Of a DNA stretch of 64,000 nucleotides, positions 27,137 through 37,656 are shown one piece after another. The stretch comes from Clostridium sp. (lineage in GTDB: Bacteria > Bacillota_I > Bacilli_A > RF39 > UBA660), in contig CP091739.1 of the NCBI GenBank assembly GCA_022010095.1, positions 930,001 to 994,000 on the forward strand. Direction: 5' to 3'. How positions within the stretch are numbered: the stretch's first letter is position 1; each line of letters opens with the position of its first letter. A program made the position numbers and the translations under genes. Below the pieces are notes generated by a model. The model had not been told where the DNA came from and made no database searches. It worked only from the letters and a program-made list of their open reading frames with translations.

Positions 27137-28868
27137 TACATTTTATCTGGTATATCAATTGCTAATATATTAAGTAACTTACTGCCAACGTCATACATAA
27201 GATTAAGAAGTGTTATATAACTTTCTTTCTTTTCATTATCACTTTCATTAAGAATAGATGTTTCACCATAGAACTTATTAAATAAACTACATAAATCAAA
27301 TAAATATTCACATACATAACTCAATGTCTTTTTCATTATATGCTTTTATTTAATACTCTTGATAATTCAAGTAATTTAATATATATATTTCTTTCACTAT
27401 CACTATATATTCCACGAATAATATTATCTTTATTTTCAATTTTATTGAGTATAGATTTAATTCTAACCATAGTGTATAAAACATAAGGACCAGTTTTACC
27501 TTCAAATGAAGTTATTTTATCAATATCAAATATATAATCAGTAGTTCTATATGGTAAAAGATCTGCATATTTAATAGTTGCTACTGTAAGAATATCAGCA
27601 ATATTATTTTTTTCTTCTTCATTATATTTATCTAACTTAGTAAGAAGTTTATTTTTAACATCACTTATAAGTCCATCTAATGATGCTACTCCACCATCTC
27701 TTGTTTTAAATGGTTTTCCATCACTACCATTCATAGTTCCAAACCAATAATGAGCAAGTTTCACATCATCACGTACTAATTTAGATTTATATGATGCTCT
27801 AAATACTTGTTCAAAATATAATGATTGTCTTGCATCAACAATATACCATATTTCATCTGGATTATATAATTTAACTCTTGAATATATTGTTGCCAAATCA
27901 CGAGTTGCATATATAGTAGCACCATCATTTTTAATAACTATTAATGGTGGTACTTCGAGTTTATCATCATCTTTTTTAACATCAATTACTTTAGCACCAT
28001 CACTTTCATACATATATGGTTCTAATACTTTAAGTGTTTGGGGAACATATTTTTAAAGATGATAACTCTCCCTCCCATAATTCAAAAATTACAATTTAAA
28101 TAATCATATGTTCTTTTTTTATAATTTTTACTAGATACTTCTACAATATCTTTCCACATTCCAAAATATGGTTCAACCCCACTATCAACAAGAGCAGTAA
28201 TCTTTCTTACTTCTTCCATTCTTTCTGGATTTTCTTTAGCATCATTACTAGCAGCTGGATAATATATAGCAAGTTCATCTTCTGTTATTTCAAGTTTAGG
28301 ATACTCTCCTTTATATTCAGGATCAAAATAGCATAAATCAGGTTTTCTCTTCTTAATCTCACTAATTATCATTCCAGATTGTCTACCTATATCACCCAAA
28401 TGAACATCTCCAATTGTATTCATTCCTAATGCTTTAGCAAGTCTCTTAAGTGATTCACCAATATTAGCTGGTCTCATATGACCAACATGAAGTGCTTTAG
28501 CAGCATTAGCACCACCATAATCAACAATAATAGTTTTTTCTTCCATCTTATCAATTAAACTATCGACATTATTAATTGAATTATTTATCTTATCAATTAA
28601 ATATTTTTTTCATTAATTGTTACATTAATAAATCCAGGACCTGCTATATTAAGATTAACAAATCTTTCATCAAAAACTATTAACTATTTCATTTGCAAGT
28701 TCTCTTGGATTCTTTCCATACTTTTTAGCAAGCGCCATACATACATTAATTTGAAATTCACCAAGGTCACGTCTTGAAGAGGACTCCAAACTAACATTAT
28801 CAATTTCATATCCACATTTTGTAATCACATCATGTATATACTTTTCTGTTTCTTTAATAAAAACTCAT
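27136..28868 (-). CDS. argS: arginyl-tRNA synthetase
   Basis: ATG at 28868 after GGAGAGG. The N-terminal additional domain (SSRRDLGEFQINVCMALAKK, GPGFINVTI) is followed by the class I motif ALHVGHMRPANIG (HIGH), YVVDARQSLYFEQVF-type editing-free core, MNGSDGKPFKTRDGG (KMSKS-equivalent loop region) and the DALR anticodon domain ending LLNILAIDIPDKM. About 560 residues, normal. Breaks at 28850, 28680, 28610, 28080, 28050, 27345 and 27330. Stand-alone gene, divergent from the YgjV-like gene. Confidence 0.96.
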
Positions 28869-28973
28869 ATAATCCTCTCCTTCTTGAATAGATTATATCA
28901 TTATAAATTATTTTTTTAAAAGTATTATATACTTTTACATCAAAAAAATATTATAATTATCATAGGAGAAAAT

Positions 28974-29498
28974 ATGAAAAAAATGTATTATATGCACAAC
29001 TTATTGGAGTAGCAGCAATGCTCACTATATCTTTTTCAGTTCAATGTAGAAAAAAGAAACATATGATGATGGTTCAATCTTTTGCTCACATGTTATATGC
29101 TTTTCAATATGCTCTACTTGGTGCTATTTCAGCTGCATATATGGATATAATGGCAGTAGTAAGAAACATACTTTTTTTATAAATATGATAAAAAAATAGA
29201 AGACAAGTTCCAATTGTTTTTATCAGGAATAATAATTATAGTAACAGGAATAATTGGATACTTAAATTATACAAATCCATTATCACTACTACCTGTTATA
29301 ATTGCAATACTCTATACTATAGGAGCGACATTTAAAGATGCAAGAGTATATAAATATATATTTGGATTTTGTGCTATAGCATGGTTATTCTATAATTTAA
29401 AATTTAAAGCATATGTTTGTGTTATAGGTAACATTATGGAAATCACTTCAACAATAATTGCATTAGTTAGAGAAACTAAAAATAAGAACAAAAAGTAA
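28974..29498 (+). CDS. YgjV-family inner-membrane protein
   Basis: ATG at 28974 after AGGAGA. With two A/T-run corrections (28985, 29180) it encodes ~172 residues with five or six helices. Key phrases are IGVAAMLTISFSVQCRKKKHMM, MLYAFQYALLGAISAAYMD and the last helix pair around AWLFYNL and NIMEITSTIIALVRE. YgjV proteins (Imp-YgjV) have this hydrophobic start with a Q..R/K pair and alternating short loops. Function unknown. Confidence 0.72.
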
Positions 29499-29529
29499 GA
29501 GTTATTATATATTGAATAATTACTGTTCA

Positions 29530-29559
29530 TTTACAAAAATGTTTAAAATATGTTATAAT
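29530..29559 (+). promoter_or_regulatory. promoter of the structured RNA
   Basis: TTTACA (29530-29535), 18-bp spacer with TG, TATAAT (29554-29559). The predicted start at about 29566 coincides with the first base of the P1 stem. Confidence 0.75.
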
Positions 29560-29565
29560 TTAGAT

Positions 29566-30020
29566 GTATGGAGCATTATGCTAGTCAAACATTCTACTTG
29601 AAGATGGGGCTAAAAATCCATCAATTGTGTAAAATGATACTTTATATATTTTGCTTCTTTCGCCCAGATTGGGGTGGATATATAATTTTTAGTTTTTAAG
29701 GAAAAGATATAATGGCATATATCCCGAATCCTTAATACAATTCGATAAATATGAAAGCACATGTCGTGAGTGATTTATTGGGATATTATTGAAAAATAAA
29801 TTGCAAAAGCGAATAATAGTAAATTATGTTTGTCTGGGAAAACCTCTAGCGTGAATATATTATAAGGATTGAAGTGCGGACTAAGTGGTGATCGAGTGAT
29901 CATATTGGTGACAAATGATTAATTCTTTTAAAGAGAAATCGCCCAAAGGTAACTAAAGGTAAGAATTTAGAGAAATTCAACTCGACCAAAGCCGTAAAAT
30001 TAATTTATAATATTCCATAC
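29566..30020 (+). ncRNA. 455-nt structured RNA candidate, unassigned
   Basis: This stretch has no ORF, is visibly richer in G+C than its surroundings and is full of short stems. GTATGGA (29566-29572) pairs with TCCATAC (30014-30020), closing the whole domain. Inside, ATATCCC (29719-29725) pairs with GGGATAT (29780-29786) and encloses CGAAT/ATTCG (29725-29744). CGCCC-AGATTG-GGGTG is a hairpin at about 29660-29676. I do not see the RNase P (GAGGAAAGUC), tmRNA, SRP or 6S signatures. It ends 20 nt before the start codon of a CNNM-like gene and has no terminator, so it may be a long cis-acting leader or a processed ncRNA. Confidence 0.6.
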
Positions 30021-30039
30021 AATACATAAAGGGAGTTAA

Positions 30040-30595
30040 ATGAAAAAAGATAGTTGGATAATTAAGGCATTTTTAATGACTTTTTTTATAGCTTTAATTT
30101 TTCAGTAGTACATCAAACTTTTTTTAATATCAAAATATAATAATACAATACTTTTTAATAATATTATGTATTATATTTATAGGAATTGGTATTATATTTG
30201 ATATAATTGGTACTGCTGTATTAACGGCAAATGAAGCATCATTCCATGCAAAAAGTTCTAAAAAGATCAAAGGTTCGAAAGAAGCAGTAAAACTTATAAA
30301 AAATTCAAGTACAATTGCAAGTATATGTAATGATGTAATAGGAGATATTTGTGGAATAGTAAGTGGTTCAGTTGGAGCAATGCTTGCAATAAACATATCA
30401 ATCAAGTTTAACATTTCGACAATATTAATAACGCTATTTACAAGTTCAATAATATCATCATTAACAGTAGGCGGAAAAAGCTATAGGTAAAAAAATATGC
30501 TATTAAAAAAATAGCGATTCAATAATATTTATAGTCGCTAAAATATTAAATAAATTCAAAAAAATAGAGAAAAAAATAAATTCTCTATTCATTAG
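30040..30595 (+). CDS. CNNM/CorB-like N-terminal membrane domain protein
   Basis: ATG at 30040 after GGGAG. About 180 residues with three or four helices. The middle reads GIGIIFDIIGTAVLTANEASFHA and AVKLIKNSSTIASICNDVIGDICGIVSGS, like the DUF21/CNNM membrane module of Mg2+/Co2+ efflux proteins (CorB/CorC), but the CBS domains are missing. Its basic C-terminus follows VGGKAIGKKYAIK. Breaks at 30105, 30135, 30470 and 30510. Directly downstream of the 455-nt RNA, which might control it. Confidence 0.55.
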
Positions 30596-30627
30596 AACAC
30601 AATATATTAATATATTGTGTTTTTTTA
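30596..30627. terminator. bidirectional terminator
   Basis: AACACAATATAT-TA-ATATATTGTGTT followed by T run on plus; on minus the stem follows the DUF1292-like gene end. Serves two convergent genes. Confidence 0.8.
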
Positions 30628-30879
30628 TTATTGCTTATTTAATCTTTCTATAAATAAATTTCCTACTTTTTTTCAAGTAATTCAGGATTATCTATATCAA
30701 TTAGTGTTGTACTTCCATTTAAATCTTTACGACTTTCTACAATAATATAATTATTTGTTATACCTTCCTTTTCATTATCAACTTGAAGTCCTATGAGATA
30801 GTTTTTTTCTTCATATGCCATTTCATCTAATACATAATATTCAAGATTATTATCTAATTTTTATTACTTTATCTATCAT
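30628..30879 (-). CDS. DUF1292-like small protein
   Basis: About 82 residues. After one break (codon ~9) it reads NLEYYVLDEMAYEEKNYLIGLQVD, YIIVESRKDLNG and ELLEKVGNLFIERLNKQ. The V-L-D-E-x-x-Y-x-x-K-x-Y pattern resembles DUF1292/YrzB proteins of Firmicutes, found near ruvX. Its ATG overlaps the TGA of the upstream gene (ATGA), with the RBS GGAGG inside that gene, so the two are translationally coupled. Function unknown. Confidence 0.6.
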
Positions 30880-32717
30880 AATGTTGGTCCTCCCCTACCA
30901 CTAACTAATTCACTTGCTGAAATCCAAGCTTGATCTGTTCCTGCTTTATCCATTACTGATACAGCAACTCTACTTGGATCTATTCCATTAGTCGCACAAA
31001 ATTCTTCTATTGATAATCCATTTGTGTTTATAACTTTTCCAATTGAACCATCTGGATTAACTGAAGCAAATCTACCAAATATTGAATCTTTGTTAACATA
31101 TTGTGACAATAATGGTTTAGTATCAAGGCCCATGACAGCTCTATCAGAACTTATGTGACCCACGCTTACATTATAATCTCCAACACCTTCTCCAATTCTA
31201 ATTCCATCATATTGAGACACTGGCTGTTGTACATTTGGCATTGCAGTAGTTTGAACTACCTCTGGTTTTGGTTGAATTGGAGTTGGTTCTGGAGTGGTTC
31301 TAACAGGTGTAGGATTTGTTTTAACATTTGGCTCTACAGAAGGAGTTGTAGTTTGAGCAGCATTTCTTGCCTGAATTAAATTATTAACGGTACTAGCAAC
31401 AGTAAGTGTTGTACCTGTAATAATCGCAGAATTAATCATCCATGACATATCACGAAGACCCTCTTCAGTTCTAAATTTATTTTTAACTCTATCAATTAGT
31501 CCCTTTATTCCTGGTCTTGGCTCTACAACAGTATTTATTTTAGTACTTATTCCAAGACTATTTAATCTAGCAATTTCATTTCTTCTTTGTTTTTAAAAAA
31601 ATTTATTAGCAAGTCCACCAGCAAGAGACATAACGCCTACCCCCAAGAGGCCCTGCAGTAAAGAATACAGCAGCACCAAGACCAATTCCAGCCGCAACAT
31701 GCAATATAGTTTTCCAAGTTATTTTTGGTTTATTTGATTTTACATTTGGTATTTGAGGTTCTTCATCATCAAGTTCAATTGGCTCTTCTGGCTCTTGTTC
31801 TTGAGTTTGTTCTTCAGAAGCTTCTCCTTCTGAACTTTGATTTTTGCTCATCAGAAGTTTGATCAGCTGAACCTTGAGTTTGTCCCTCAAAATTTTGACC
31901 TTTTTCTTTTTCAGCATCCTTTTTTTCATCGAGTTCATCTACACTCTCATTAACTGGAGGCAAAGGTTCAATATTTTCCTTTGCTTCTTCTGTTTCAAGA
32001 GAAGTAGTCTCTTTAGAAGATTCTCCATTATTACCAGGTGCATCTTCACTTTGATTAATATTTGCTTCTTTATTTGGCTCTTCTGTTTCTAGAACTGCCT
32101 CTCCAAAATTATTATCCAAATCATTATTATTTTCTATTTCATGATTTTCTTCATCATTTAATTCATGAGATTCATCCATATCTTTAACTTTAGATCTTTC
32201 TCCAAATTGAAGATCCCTCATTTTTTGTATAATATTAGCTTTCTCACTTATTAAACTTTTAAGAGATGATTTATTTTCATCTAATCTTTTTTGAGTTTCT
32301 TCTTGTAATTTAGCGAGTGATTCAGGTTTCTCATAGCCTTCTTTAACTTGAACATTAACTATATTGTTATCTTTTTTTCAATATCACTCTCTAATCTTCT
32401 AATTTGTCTACCAATTTCTATTCTTCTTTTACCAAGTTCAAAAAGTTCTTGATGTTTTCTTTCAGCAATAAGATTAAATTGATTAGCCTTATCATAAGCA
32501 ATTTCTGTTATCTTATCAATTCTTTCTTTTTGTTCTTCATTAAGTTCATATTCATTATCTAATCGAAATGCTTCATTTTTTTAATATTATCAAAAAAAGT
32601 CTAAACCTATTTTTCAAGTTCTTGTATACCATATGATTCAGCATCTATTCCTAAGTCATTTTCAAGTTCAATATTATCTTCTATACTTCTTTCTAATCTA
32701 TCTAACACTGTATCCAT
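30876..32717 (-). CDS. large protein: coiled coil, acidic linker, TM segment, Pro/Thr linker, C-terminal domain
   Basis: ATG at 32717 after AGGTAG; about 600 residues; breaks at 32620, 32590, 32380, 31845, 31640 and 31590. Order: helical N-terminus (MDTVLDRLERSIEDN...), long coiled coil (LFELGKRRIEIGRQIRRLES), ~150 residues very rich in Glu/Asn/Asp/Gln, one membrane stretch (ILHVAAGIGLGAAVFFTAGPLG), a Thr/Pro-rich linker (TTTPSVEPNVKTNPTPV, TPEPTPIQPKPEV), and a Gly-containing C-terminal domain (YDGIRIGEGVGDYNVSVGH ... GRGGPTL). No signal peptide. I do not recognise it. The layout suggests a scaffold linking a cytoplasmic coil to another surface. Confidence 0.6.
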
Positions 32718-32725
32718 AATCTACC

Positions 32726-33000
32726 TCATTCTTTAGAATTATTAATAGTTCTTAATTTATTATTCATATTATTACTAAATGTTTTTTTAAAACCACGTCA
32801 AGTACTTCTTTTTTTCTTTTTCTTCTACAAATCCAGTACCAACATCTTTAAAAAAACAACAAATTTATCAGTAGGTTCTTCTCCATTTAGTTTATTAGTA
32901 AAAAAAGTAAGTAAAAGCCATTATATTCAGTTTTATCAACAGTTATATAATCATTCCCAGATAATTCAAAAACATCATTTAATTTAACACTATATCCCAT
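32726..33000 (-). CDS. hypothetical protein, ~90 aa
   Basis: ATG at 33000 after AGGAG. Pieces: GYSVKLNDVFELSGNDYITVDK, YNGFYLLFL, NGEEPTDKFVVFLKDV and an Asn/Lys-rich end (FSNNMNNKLRTINNSKE). Beta-rich first half. It ends 9 bp before the large acidic protein and probably shares its operon. Function unknown. Breaks at 32910, 32855 and 32795. Confidence 0.5.
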
Positions 33001-33069
33001 ATCTATTACTCCTATTCTATAGAAATAATAACATATTTAAAACTAATAATCAATTTTTTTCAAAAAAAT

Positions 33070-33098
33070 AAAAAAAGTAAACATTTCTGCTTACTTAT
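33070..33098 (-). terminator. terminator of typA
   Basis: Minus-strand AAGTAA ... TTTACTT followed by seven T; the TAA stop of typA is in the first arm. Confidence 0.75.
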
Positions 33099-34903
33099 CT
33101 ATTACTTCTATATCTTTCTTTTTTTCATCAAGTATTTTTCTTACGAAGTCTAATCGCATCAGGAGTTACTTCTACAAGTTCATCACTTTCTATAAATTCA
33201 AGTGCTTCTTCTAAAGTATAAGTTTTTAGCTCTTGGCAATGTTATTGCTTCATCACTACCAGATGATCTTGTATTTGAAAATTCTTTATTCTTACATGGA
33301 TTAACATTCAAATCGTTTTCTCTATTATGTATACCAATTATCATACCTGCATATACATCAGTCGCTGGTTCTATTAACATAGTACCTCTATCAAGTAAGT
33401 TATAAAGAGCATATCCAAATGCTTTCCACTTTCCATAGATACAAGAACTCCGTTTTTTCTTCTTGCAATTTCACCAGCATAAGGTTTATATGAATCAAAG
33501 CTTCTTACCATGATTCCTTCACCTTTAGTATTAGTTATGAAATTACTTCTATAGCCAATTAATCCTCTTGTTGGAACCAAAAATTCAAGTCTAACATAAT
33601 TATCTTCAGCAGGTTCCATTATTTCCATTGTACCTTTTCTTTCACTTAAATCACTAATTACATTTCCAGAATAATCATTTGGTACATTTATAACAACTCT
33701 TTCAAATGGTTCACATTTAACTCCATCTATTTCATGGAAGATAACTTCTGGTTTAGAAACTCCTAGTTCATATCCTTCTCTTCTCATATTTTCTATTAAT
33801 ATTGATAAATGAAGCTCTCCACGACCTGATACTTTAAATCCATCATTAGATGGTAATTCTTCTACTTCAAGTCCAACATTACGTTCAAGTTCAGCATTTA
33901 ATCTATCTCTTAAATGTCTTGATGTTACGAATTTACCAACTTTTCCAGCAAACGGACTACTATTAACTAAGAAATTCATTGATAGTGTTGGTTTTTCTAT
34001 TTCAATTTTAGGTAATGGTTCAATATGATTAACATCACATATTGTATCTCCAATTGATATTTCAGGACATCCAGCTACTGTAACTATATCTCCATAATAT
34101 GCTTCAGTTACTTCTTTTCTCTTAATTCCTTCATTAACATACATCTTACTAATTTTTTCTTTTGTTAATGTACCATCATTTTTAGATATAGCAATCGTTT
34201 CACCAACTTTAATTTTACCTCTATTAATTCTACCAATTCCAAGTCTACCAATATAATCATCATAATCAAGTGATGAAATTTGAAATTGAAGTGGATCATC
34301 AGCATTTCCTTCAAATGGTTTAGTTGTTTCTATAATAGTATCTAAAAGTGGTGTAATATCTTTATTATCATCATTTTCTTCATACTTAGCAATACCATCT
34401 TTAGCAATACCATATATAATCTTAAAATCTAATTGTTCATTAGTCGCACCAAGTTCACAAAATAAATCAAATGTCATATTAACGACTTCTTCAGCCCTAG
34501 CATCTTTCTTATCTATTTTGTTAATAAATAATATTGGTCTAAGTCCATTTTTGTAATGCTTCTTTTTAATACAAATCTTGTTTGAGGCATTGGTCCTTCA
34601 GCTGAATCAACTAATAATACTACAGTATCTACTGTTTTTAATAATTCTTTCTATTTCACTAGAAAAATCAGCATGACCCGGAGTATCAACTATATTCATT
34701 TTATAACCTTTATATCTTATAGAACAATTTTTAGCAGTAATAGTAATACCTCTTTCACGTTCTAAATCTCCACTATCCATTACACAATCAACAACTTGTT
34801 CATTGTCTCTGAATACACCATTTTGCTTAAGTAATGCATCTACTAAAGTACTCTTTCCAGCATCAACATGAGCTACAACAGCAAAATTAATAATTTTATC
34901 CAT
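33091..34903 (-). CDS. typA: ribosome-associated GTPase TypA/BipA
   Basis: Translational GTPase for ribosome assembly and stress. ATG at 34903 after AAGGGGAT. G1 AHVDAGKST, switch I RERGITI, G3 DTPGHADF, G4 NKIDKKDAR; then domain II, EF-G-like domains ([40 protein letters not shown]) and the BipA C-terminal domain ([42 protein letters not shown] in parts). The 367 central residues are intact; breaks at 34640, 34590, 34550, 33420 and 33225. About 600 residues, normal. Confidence 0.97.
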
Positions 34904-35069
34904 AATAACATCCCCTTTTGGCACCTATAAATAATACACTATTTTTTTACAATATTTTTCAAGGAATTTTTTTGAATTTTTTTCAATTATCACTGACAAT
35001 AATAATTTATCATTCAAAGTAAATGGTTAAAAAAATCAATTAATGGCAAAAATATTACTAGGAGATAAT
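34904..35069. other. A+T-rich spacer between typA and regulator genes
   Basis: No gene. Likely holds the divergent promoters of typA and the first XRE regulator; no consensus pair stands out. Confidence 0.3.
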
Positions 35070-35332
35070 ATGGAAAATTCACATATATTTAAAGATGAAA
35101 AAAAGAAATATATTCAATCATAGGTAAAAATGTTAGATATTATAGAAAATTATATAGTTTAACTAAAAAAAGAGATGACTCAAGAAGCACTCCGGAATAT
35201 GCTAATGTATCCACATCTCTAATTGGAAACCTAGAAAGTAAAAAGACTACACAAGGTTTAAGTATATACAATTTATATAAAATAAGCAGAATATTAAATG
35301 TACCAATTGAAAATTTCTTTATAGACAGGTAA
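35070..35332 (+). CDS. XRE-family transcriptional regulator 1
   Basis: ATG at 35070 after GGAGA. With small corrections (35105, 35190) it reads IIGKNVRYYRKLYSLTKKEMTQEAL, the HTH turn EYANVSTSLIGNLESKKTTQGLS, and IYNLYKISRILNVPIENFF. That is a ~85-residue Cro/C1 helix-turn-helix alone, without a ligand domain. It is convergent with the next regulator gene. Confidence 0.75.
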
Positions 35333-35335
35333 TCT

Positions 35336-35579
35336 TTTTCCAAAGAATTTATCTATAGAAGTACCAAGTACAATAGATATTTTATAAAGTGATAATAATG
35401 ATAAGCCTTCACTACCACGAGTACTTTCAAACTTTCTTATAAATTCAGGAGACACACCAATATCAACTGCTAATTGTTCTTGAGTTATCCCATTAATCTT
35501 TCTATATTTAATTACATTATAAGCAATTGTTTCGATAATATTATCATCAAAATCAAAGTTTCTTTTTAAATTTAGTCAT
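35336..35579 (-). CDS. XRE-family transcriptional regulator 2
   Basis: ATG at 35579 after AGGTGA. After a break near codon 8 it reads ETIAYNVIKYRKINGITQEQL, AVDIGVSPEFIRKFESTRG and LSLYKISIVLGTSIDKFF: a minimal Cro/C1 HTH of ~80 residues. The exact stop is uncertain because it runs into the convergent gene. The ~105 bp between this and regulator 3 is a divergent promoter region. Confidence 0.7.
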
Positions 35580-35685
35580 AAACATCACCTAAATACATTT
35601 TTATATTATTTGTAAAATAAATAATGTAATGTTATACTATACAAAAAGACATTTATTATTTTTATAATAATATTAGGTGAAAAAA

Positions 35686-35918
35686 ATGAATCAAGATAAA
35701 TTAAATGATATAATTGGTAAAAAAATATCAAAAAAAATATAGACTTGAATATAAAGGTGAAAAAAATCACACAAGAAAAAAACTGGCAGAATTAATAAAT
35801 GTATCAGTATCACTTATAAGTAGTTTAGAAAGTAACAAGACAAAAGAAAGGAATAAGCATTAATAATTTATATAAAATATCAATAGTATTAAATGTACCA
35901 ATTGATAAATTTTTTTGA
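35686..35918 (+). CDS. XRE-family transcriptional regulator 3
   Basis: ATG at 35686 after AGGTGA. Pieces: DIIGKKISKKYRLEYKG, ITQEKLAELINVSVSLISSLESNKT and NLYKISIVLNVPIDKFF. It is closely related in sequence to regulator 1 (both share NLYKIS..LNVPI[ED][NK]FF) and so probably a duplicate. Breaks at 35730, 35765 and 35845. The following gene starts 19 bp downstream. Confidence 0.7.
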
Positions 35919-35936
35919 GGAAGATAATGAAAGAGA

Positions 35937-36408
35937 AAATAAACAAAATATTATTAAATGAGTATATTATAAATAGTTCGGATTTATTAGAAATAACTAA
36001 TAGTAATGAATTTCTAAGCATGATTAAAGATATTGATATTGATAAAGAAATAATAGTTAAAAAGCAAACTTATTCATAAAAAAATAATATATCCTTACTA
36101 GAATCAATACTATTTGGTATAGATAATTATATATCATTCTTAAAAAAATATATTCAATATTAATCAATTAGAAATAAGATATATCTTAATACTTACAATA
36201 TTTAATAATAATTATTTATTTAGTGATAAGTATTATTATGACAATATGGATTATTTTAATAACATTTATAAAGAAATAATAATGAATAAATATATAAAGA
36301 ATGCCAAATTTCTATCAAAATATAAGAATATTACTATTTATACTTATGAACAACTTATTAAAAAAATAAATCAAAAATATAAAAATAGAGCATATATTTA
36401 TTTTTGAA
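35937..36408 (+). CDS. hypothetical protein paired with XRE regulator 3
   Basis: ATG at 35937 after GAGGAA. About 155 residues, very rich in Ile, Asn and Lys, predicted all-helical (INKILLNEYIINSSDLLEITN, LESILFGIDNYISFL, LEIRYILILTIFNNNYLF). No membrane helix of convincing length and no known motif. The regulator plus small helical protein arrangement resembles phage-type or toxin-antitoxin modules, but nothing in the protein supports a specific function. Confidence 0.45.
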
Positions 36409-36483
36409 GATATAAATCAAAAATAATGCCCTATATTATTTGAATATTTATGAATATAATGATTCTATTTAGTAAATATATCA

Positions 36484-37564
36484 TTAGCTGCTTTTATAAC
36501 AGAAAGTTACTCTATTAGTACCTTTTTTCTTTTCTTTAATTAAGTAGCCCTTTTTCTACAAGTTTATTAAGTACTTTATTAACAGAATTTATATGTAAGT
36601 TACAGTCATTAACCATATCAGCAGTAGTAAATACTATTCTTCTGAGTATTTCAGGATAAACTTTATATATAGTTGAACCACCTATTTCAGTTTTTAAATT
36701 CTTCTAAATCATGCTTATACAATTTATTTAATTTTTTTAATTTTTCTTTATATTAAGTGTACATTGTTCAATAATGCATTGGAGAATAAATTTAACAAAA
36801 ATGTAATATATCATTTTTCTTCATTACTAAGCATTGTAAAATATGTATTTCTTAAATTATCTATACTTTCACTTATAAATAATATTGGAGGTTCATTCTT
36901 ATAATATGAATATTGTATTGGTATCAAAACACGTCCCATCTTTCCATTATTAGATACATAAGGATGTATTTTTTTCAAATTGATAATGTGTTATTGCAGT
37001 ACTTATAAAAGGTTCATCTACTTTTGAATTAATGTATTCACATAAATTTTTTTATAAGTGAATTAAGTTCTGTATGAACTGGTGGTACAAATGAAACACT
37101 AGAACCAGCAATACCTGGTTTTTAATAAATATGTTTGAGTTTTTTTCTCAAGTGTCCACTTCCTTTAGTAGAATTATCTTTCTTAAGACCATTTAATAAT
37201 GTTTTTATTAATTTTTATTAAATGTCTCTAATGAAAATCCTATTTTTATTACTAGAAGTAAGTCCAACCAACAAACTTTTTCTTAATATTATTATATAAA
37301 ATAGATGTATTACTTTTTATTCATATAAGGCATATAAAAACATATTATCTTTTTTTCAATTTTTAGCATTATCAATTTTTAAATGAATAAAATATATCAT
37401 TAATAAATACGTTTTTCTAAAAAAAGCACTTGTAATCATAAGACATACTCTTTAAAAATCCCTTATATTCTCCATATGCTTCCCTAGCCTCACATAATAA
37501 ATTTAATATTTCATTTGAAATTTTAAAAATCAAATGGTAATTTTTTTGCTTTATAAGGTTCCAT
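36484..37564 (-). CDS. Fic-domain protein with altered active-site motif
   Basis: ATG at 37564 after AGGAGG. ~355 residues, heavily broken. N-terminal Fic_N part (MEPYKAKKLPFDFKISNEI, CEAREAYGEYKGFL), core HTELNSLIKNLCEYIN, the active-site loop IHPYVSNNGKMGRVLIP, then IPIQYSYYKNEPPILFISES, and a C-terminal winged helix (INSVNKVLNKLVEKGYLIKE). Fic enzymes transfer AMP using HPFxxGNGRxxR; here the His is kept, but the motif reads HPYVSNNGKMGR, with Ser for the metal-binding Asp/Glu, Asn for the first Gly and Lys for Arg. It may have altered or lost catalysis. The operator-like position next to XRE genes fits an accessory island. Confidence 0.75.
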
Positions 37565-37624
37565 AAGTATATCCTCCTACTAAAATTTTTATCACAAATA
37601 CAAATAAAAAAATATACATATTAT

Positions 37625-37655
37625 TTTTAAAAAAATATGTATATTTTTAATATAC
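37625..37655 (-). terminator. terminator after hypothetical gene
   Basis: Minus-strand GTATATT-AAA-AATATAC followed by A then seven T. Confidence 0.65.
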
Positions 37656-37656
37656 T

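Noticed and set aside
29566..30020. tmRNA: GCA AAA GCG AAT near 29803 looks like a tag start
   Set aside because: The frame does not end in an ALAA-type tag, and there is no tRNA-like half with a T loop and CCA end at the closing stem.
29566..30020. RNase P RNA
   Set aside because: The nearly universal GAGGAAAGUC and the matching 3' P4 strand are not present.
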